Of a stretch of 34,268 bases of DNA, positions 31,162-34,268 are shown piece after piece. The notes below the pieces were generated by a model. The model ran no database searches. It saw only the letters and a list, made by a program, of their open reading frames with translations, and was not told where the DNA came from. The translations under genes were made by a program, and so were the position numbers. Positions within the stretch are counted from its first letter, which is position 1; the number at the start of each line of letters is the position of its first letter. This DNA is from Anaerolineae bacterium (lineage in GTDB: Bacteria > Chloroflexota > Anaerolineae > Epilineales > Epilineaceae): contig JAJCYU010000284.1 in assembly GCA_029262755.1 (NCBI GenBank), positions 1 to 34,268 of the forward strand. The letters run 5' to 3'.

Positions 31162-31590
31162 ATGACCCCTGATCCGCAACGCGCAACAAACGCACAACCG
31201 ACCCTTTCACAGAGTGCGCTACCGCGCGCGGACCGCATCCTGGTACGCGATCTCCTCCTGCGCGGCGTGATCGGGCTGAACGACTGGGAGCGCGAGGTCG
31301 AGCAGGACATTCTGGTCAACTTGGAGCTTCATACCGATGTGCGTCGCGCCGGCGAAACCGATCGCGCGGAGGACATCCTGAACTACCGGACGATCACCAA
31401 GGCCATCGTAGAGCTGGTCGCGCAGGGCGAGCCTTTCCTCGTGGAACGCCTCGCGACCGATATCGCCCGCCTATGCGTGGTCGAGCACGGGGCTGCGCGT
31501 GCGCGAGTGCGCGTGGAGAAGCCGGGCGCGCTTCGTTTCGCCCGTTCCGTCGGCGTCGAAATTGAGCGGGGTCCGGAGGACTTCGCATGA
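31162..31590 (+). CDS. folB: Dihydroneopterin aldolase
   Basis: A 142-residue FolB, which converts 7,8-dihydroneopterin to 6-hydroxymethyl-7,8-dihydropterin. Family blocks: LLLRGVIGLNDWEREVEQDI (substrate pocket Glu), LNYRTI, FLVERLATDIA, and VRVEKPGALRFARSVGVEIE with the catalytic Lys. The ~25 N-terminal residues are extra. GGAGG lies 8 nt before the ATG, 21 bp after the reductase gene. Its stop overlaps the folK start (ATGA). Confidence 0.95.
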   Translation: MTPDPQRATNAQPTLSQSALPRADRILVRDLLLRGVIGLNDWEREVEQDILVNLELHTDVRRAGETDRAEDILNYRTITKAIVELVAQGEPFLVERLATDIARLCVVEHGAARARVRVEKPGALRFARSVGVEIERGPEDFA

Positions 31591-32171
31591 GACAGCCGCC
31601 GTCCGATGAGGCCTTGATCGCCTTGGGTTCGAACATTCGCCCGCGTGAGCATCTTGCCGCCGCCATCCAGCGCCTGGCAGACACCGAAGGCCTGCACCTG
31701 GTGGCAACGTCCGGCGTGTGGCGTAGTGAAGCGATCGGGAGCAAGGGACCGCCGTTTCTCAACGCGGCCGTGCGCGTGCGTCTCAGCGGGCAATGGATCG
31801 ACGCCGAACGGTTGAAGTACGATGTCCTGCGACCGATCGAGGCCGCGCTCGGCCGCACGCGCGGCGAGGATCCCAACGCGGCGCGCACCATCGATCTGGA
31901 TCTCAGCATGCTCGGCGCCACCGAACGAAGGCCGGGCGCGGACGTGCGGCCAGTAGTATTGCCCGACCCCGAGGTGCTCCTGCGACCGCACGTGGCGTGG
32001 CCGCTGGCGGAGGTCGCACCGGACTGGCGCTATCCGGGCGACGGTCGGACCATCGCCCGCATCGCAGCCGCATTGGGTCGCGAAGGCATTCAACGCGAGC
32101 CGACTCGTCTACCAGGGCACCGAGCCCGCGCGAAGAAGGCAGCGGCGCTGGTGAGCGGGCACGACGGTTGA
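31587..32171 (+). CDS. folK: 6-hydroxymethyl-7,8-dihydropterin pyrophosphokinase
   Basis: A 194-residue FolK, transferring pyrophosphate from ATP to hydroxymethyl-dihydropterin. Motifs: ALGSNIRPREHL at the start, FLNAAVRV, LGRTRGEDPNAARTIDLDL (catalytic basic and metal-binding Asp residues) and LPDPEVLLRPHVAWPLAEVAP. The last ~35 residues are a basic tail. The start overlaps the folB stop, and its own stop overlaps the next start (TTGA), so the set is translated in a coupled way. Confidence 0.95.
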   Translation: MRQPPSDEALIALGSNIRPREHLAAAIQRLADTEGLHLVATSGVWRSEAIGSKGPPFLNAAVRVRLSGQWIDAERLKYDVLRPIEAALGRTRGEDPNAARTIDLDLSMLGATERRPGADVRPVVLPDPEVLLRPHVAWPLAEVAPDWRYPGDGRTIARIAAALGREGIQREPTRLPGHRARAKKAAALVSGHDG

Positions 32172-32950
32172 ACGATCCCTCCGGCTCCCTTCCCGCTCCC
32201 GTAAGCCTGGCGGCGCGAATCGCGGCGCTACGACCGCTGACGCCAAGCGTCCTCGGAGTCGATCTCGACCTCAACGGCGCGTCGCTACCCTTTCTCGCCG
32301 GGCAATGGATCGATCTGCATGTGGAACTGGATGCCGGGGATGGGGGCGGCAACGCCGTGGGCGGCTACTCCATTACCTCGCCGCCGGCGCAGCAGGGCAT
32401 GATCGAGTTGGCCGTCAAGGCAGCGCCGAGCCATCCCGTCACGCGCTGGCTGCATAGCCGCGCGGCCGTAGGCGACCCGGTGCGCGTGGTCGGCGGCCAG
32501 GGCAGCATGACGTGGAGCCCCGGCGATGGCGGACCGCTGATGTTGGTCGCGGGCGGGATCGGCATCACGCCCTTGATGAGCATTCTGCGCACCGTGGACG
32601 CCGATGCCGGCGGCACGCAGGCCACGCTGGCCTACAGCGCATCGACTCCGGTCGAGCTGGCCTTCGCACCGGCCCTGCGGCTTATGGCCGCCACGAACGC
32701 GCGCATCCAGACACATTTCACCGTCACCGGCACCGACACGGGCACCGGAACCGGAACCGGCACCGTCAGCGTGGTAGAGGGGTGGACGGGTCGAACGGGG
32801 CGAATTGACCGCGCCTGGCTCGCGGAGCTCCTGCCACCGGAGGCGCTGTGCTACGTCTGCGGACCGCCAGCCATGATCGATCGCGTCGAGACCGATCTGC
32901 GTGCGCTCGGTGTGGCGGAGGATCGGATCCGGACGGAGCGATGGTGGTGA
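32168..32950 (+). CDS. OXNAD1-like FAD/NAD(P)H oxidoreductase
   Basis: A 260-residue ferredoxin-reductase-fold protein. AGQWIDLHVE and VGGYSITSPP form the flavin domain; LVAGGIGITPLMSILR binds NAD(P)H; YVCGPPAMIDRVETDL and a terminal ERWW close it. From memory this wording (AGQWVDF, VGGFS, IELAVK, final EKWW) is that of the OXNAD1 family. The usual Arg of RxYS is Gly. There is no iron-sulfur domain. A Gly-Thr repeat of 12 residues interrupts ~189-199. The start is TTG in a 4-nt overlap with the folK stop; a longer frame exists but lies wholly within folK. The position suggests a role in folate or pterin redox chemistry. Confidence 0.8.
   Translation: MNDPSGSLPAPVSLAARIAALRPLTPSVLGVDLDLNGASLPFLAGQWIDLHVELDAGDGGGNAVGGYSITSPPAQQGMIELAVKAAPSHPVTRWLHSRAAVGDPVRVVGGQGSMTWSPGDGGPLMLVAGGIGITPLMSILRTVDADAGGTQATLAYSASTPVELAFAPALRLMAATNARIQTHFTVTGTDTGTGTGTGTVSVVEGWTGRTGRIDRAWLAELLPPEALCYVCGPPAMIDRVETDLRALGVAEDRIRTERWW
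32729..32764 (+). repeat. Six hexanucleotide units encoding Gly/Asp-Thr
   Basis: Six units of GGCACC-type sequence (GGCACC, GACACG, GGCACC, GGAACC, GGAACC, GGCACC) encode GTDTGTGTGTGT within the flavin reductase. The repeat sits in a loop between the NAD(P)H domain strand HFTVT and EGWTGRTGRI. It is the same dipeptide as in the radical SAM tail. Confidence 0.7.
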
Positions 32951-32978
32951 GGTTGCACGGGAGGCTCCAAGGCGAACC

Positions 32979-34253
32979 CTAGCCGCGTTCCCGTTCGCCA
33001 GAAGGATCGCCTTCATCCTCGTCGACAGGCGTGCCATCTGCCATTGCACCCTCCGGCCCAGATCCAGGCTCCCCTTCCAGCTGCGCACCGTGCGCGCCGT
33101 ACACACCGGCTAGTCGCGCCATCCGCTTGCTCACCACGGCAGCACCGAGCACGCCGAGCACGATTGCGCCCACGGCGCTCGACAGACCGAGCATGAGGAA
33201 GAGCATCGCGCGCGCTCCGTCGTCGCTGACCGCGCCGTCGTTCTCGTTCTCGTCCTCGTCCCCCTCCCCCTCTCCGTCCCCTAGCCTGTCGTCATCGGCT
33301 TCCGGCCCGTCCCGGCGATCGGCACCAGCGGCGAGCGCCCTCGCGCTCTGTGTGGCCGCCGCATCGACCGTCGCGGCCGCTACGCGCTCGTCGCTCGTTC
33401 GAGGCGCAATCGGACTGCCTCGCGTGCCGCCGTCCGACGGCGCATAGATCGCCGTGCCTGTCGGCGCGACGTCTCGCTCCGCGCCCGGTGTAATCACCCC
33501 GTCCTCGGCGCCCGGCAATCCAGGCGGCCATGTGGCTTGTGGCGGGCCGGACGAGCCGGCGTCATCGCCCGCAGAATCAGCCGACGATCCGCCTGTCGAT
33601 GGCGAGCCGCCCACCGGCTCGCGCGCGCCATGTTGCCCGACGGCATCTCCGTCCTTGCACGTCACAAGCACGGACGCATCCACCCTGCGATGGTCGATCG
33701 GTCGAGCCATCTCGTCGGCAAGGACGGTTGCTTGGAGCGAGATCGCCGACCGGCCGGCGCGTAGCCCGCGTACCCGCAGGCGCGCGATCGTTGCGTTCCC
33801 CGCGATCGCAGCCGCGGGTCGCAAGAGGACCACCGCGAAGCTCGCGACCCCTGCAAGAGCGGAGTCCTGCGGCGTCCGGACGCGGGCAGCCGTTTCAGCG
33901 TCCGGTTGGTGCACCGCGTTAACCGCGACCATGCCCTCGCCGGCGACCTCGCTAAAACGAACGGAGGCGAGCTGAATGCCGGGCGTATCGGGCTCGGCAT
34001 CGACGGCAGCGAGCAACGCGCCATCGAAGCTTAGCTGCACGTCGGCGCCCCACAATCCGGCGACGTTGGATACGACCAGCTCCAGGTCGCGCTCCTCGCC
34101 ACACGCGACGGTGATCTCGGCCGGTAGCACAGCGACGATCGCGGGGCCTTGCTTGGCTCCCAGCCCGACGCCGCGATCCGGGTCTGTTTGTGCGCGCACG
34201 GTTGATGCGCCGAGCGCGATGCAGATCGATGCGAACAGCACTGCGCGGAGCAT
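32979..34253 (-). CDS. Exported cohesin-like protein with C-terminal membrane helix
   Basis: A 424-residue exported protein; only 15 bp upstream is visible, but MLRAVLFASICIALGASTVRA is a full signal peptide. Residues ~38-198 resemble a cohesin-type beta-sandwich (VACGEERDLELVVSNVAGLW, DVQLSFDGALLAAVD, ATIARLRVRGLRAGRSAISL). A ~140-residue Gly/Ser/Asp linker follows, then an acidic run (GEGEGDEDENENDG), a TM helix at ~348-375 (MLFLMLGLSSAVGAIVLGVL) with basic SKRMAR after it, and an acidic ~45-residue cytoplasmic tail. The plan suggests a surface-displayed binding domain on a stalk. No dockerin is visible in the window. Confidence 0.8.
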   Translation of the reverse strand: MLRAVLFASICIALGASTVRAQTDPDRGVGLGAKQGPAIVAVLPAEITVACGEERDLELVVSNVAGLWGADVQLSFDGALLAAVDAEPDTPGIQLASVRFSEVAGEGMVAVNAVHQPDAETAARVRTPQDSALAGVASFAVVLLRPAAAIAGNATIARLRVRGLRAGRSAISLQATVLADEMARPIDHRRVDASVLVTCKDGDAVGQHGAREPVGGSPSTGGSSADSAGDDAGSSGPPQATWPPGLPGAEDGVITPGAERDVAPTGTAIYAPSDGGTRGSPIAPRTSDERVAAATVDAAATQSARALAAGADRRDGPEADDDRLGDGEGEGDEDENENDGAVSDDGARAMLFLMLGLSSAVGAIVLGVLGAAVVSKRMARLAGVYGAHGAQLEGEPGSGPEGAMADGTPVDEDEGDPSGERERG

Positions 34254-34268
34254 CCGAACCGTACGCTG

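Overview
The window is a GC-rich, gene-dense bacterial chromosome segment without transposases, tRNAs, rRNAs or CRISPR arrays. Several exported proteins with Pro/Thr-rich linkers (PTATPTP-like), recurring 'YLP'-type motifs, a non-classical SdhA/SdhB pair and a PBP1A with a P/T-rich tail together suggest a member of the Chloroflexota or a close relative. That placement is inference from protein style; no marker gene here proves it.

Left part (1-6.7 kb): the end of a succinate dehydrogenase operon (sdhA 3' end, sdhB), then a convergent exported protein of unknown function. A divergent promoter region follows, with an exported HExxH metallopeptidase carrying a C-terminal membrane helix and an exported protein ending in an SdrD_B-like domain.

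Middle left (6.8-17.2 kb, all minus strand): read in transcription order, this is a B12-binding-type radical SAM protein, an overlapping SAM methyltransferase, a membrane-spanning regulator (LuxR-type HTH, coiled coil, one TM helix, six-bladed Kelch propeller), two exported beta-sandwich proteins, a membrane-anchored clan-A glycoside hydrolase, and rsgA. The regulator has its own near-leaderless promoter, whose -10 box contains the stop codon of the methyltransferase gene. Its position makes it a candidate regulator of the exported proteins and glycosidase that follow.

Middle (17.4-21.8 kb): divergent from the radical SAM gene is an exported protein made of nine tandem modules with 54 cysteines in mirror-symmetric spacing (CX3C-X10-C-X8/9-C-X10-CX3C). 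I interpret these as disulfide-stapled helical hairpins, and this is the most unusual object in the window. A strong hairpin terminator, an M3 oligoendopeptidase (pepF) and the convergent GTPase gene engB follow.

Right part (21.9-34.3 kb): a class A penicillin-binding protein, an exported protein with two vWA domains, a HAD phosphatase, and folE. After tandem hairpins comes a tight set: a FolM/PTR1-like short-chain reductase whose catalytic Tyr position holds His, folB, folK, and an OXNAD1-like flavin reductase starting at TTG in a 4-nt overlap with folK. FolE, FolB and FolK make the pterin half of folate. No folA or folP is present, so the reductase and flavoprotein may serve folate reduction. 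The window ends in a convergent gene for an exported cohesin-like protein with a C-terminal membrane helix.
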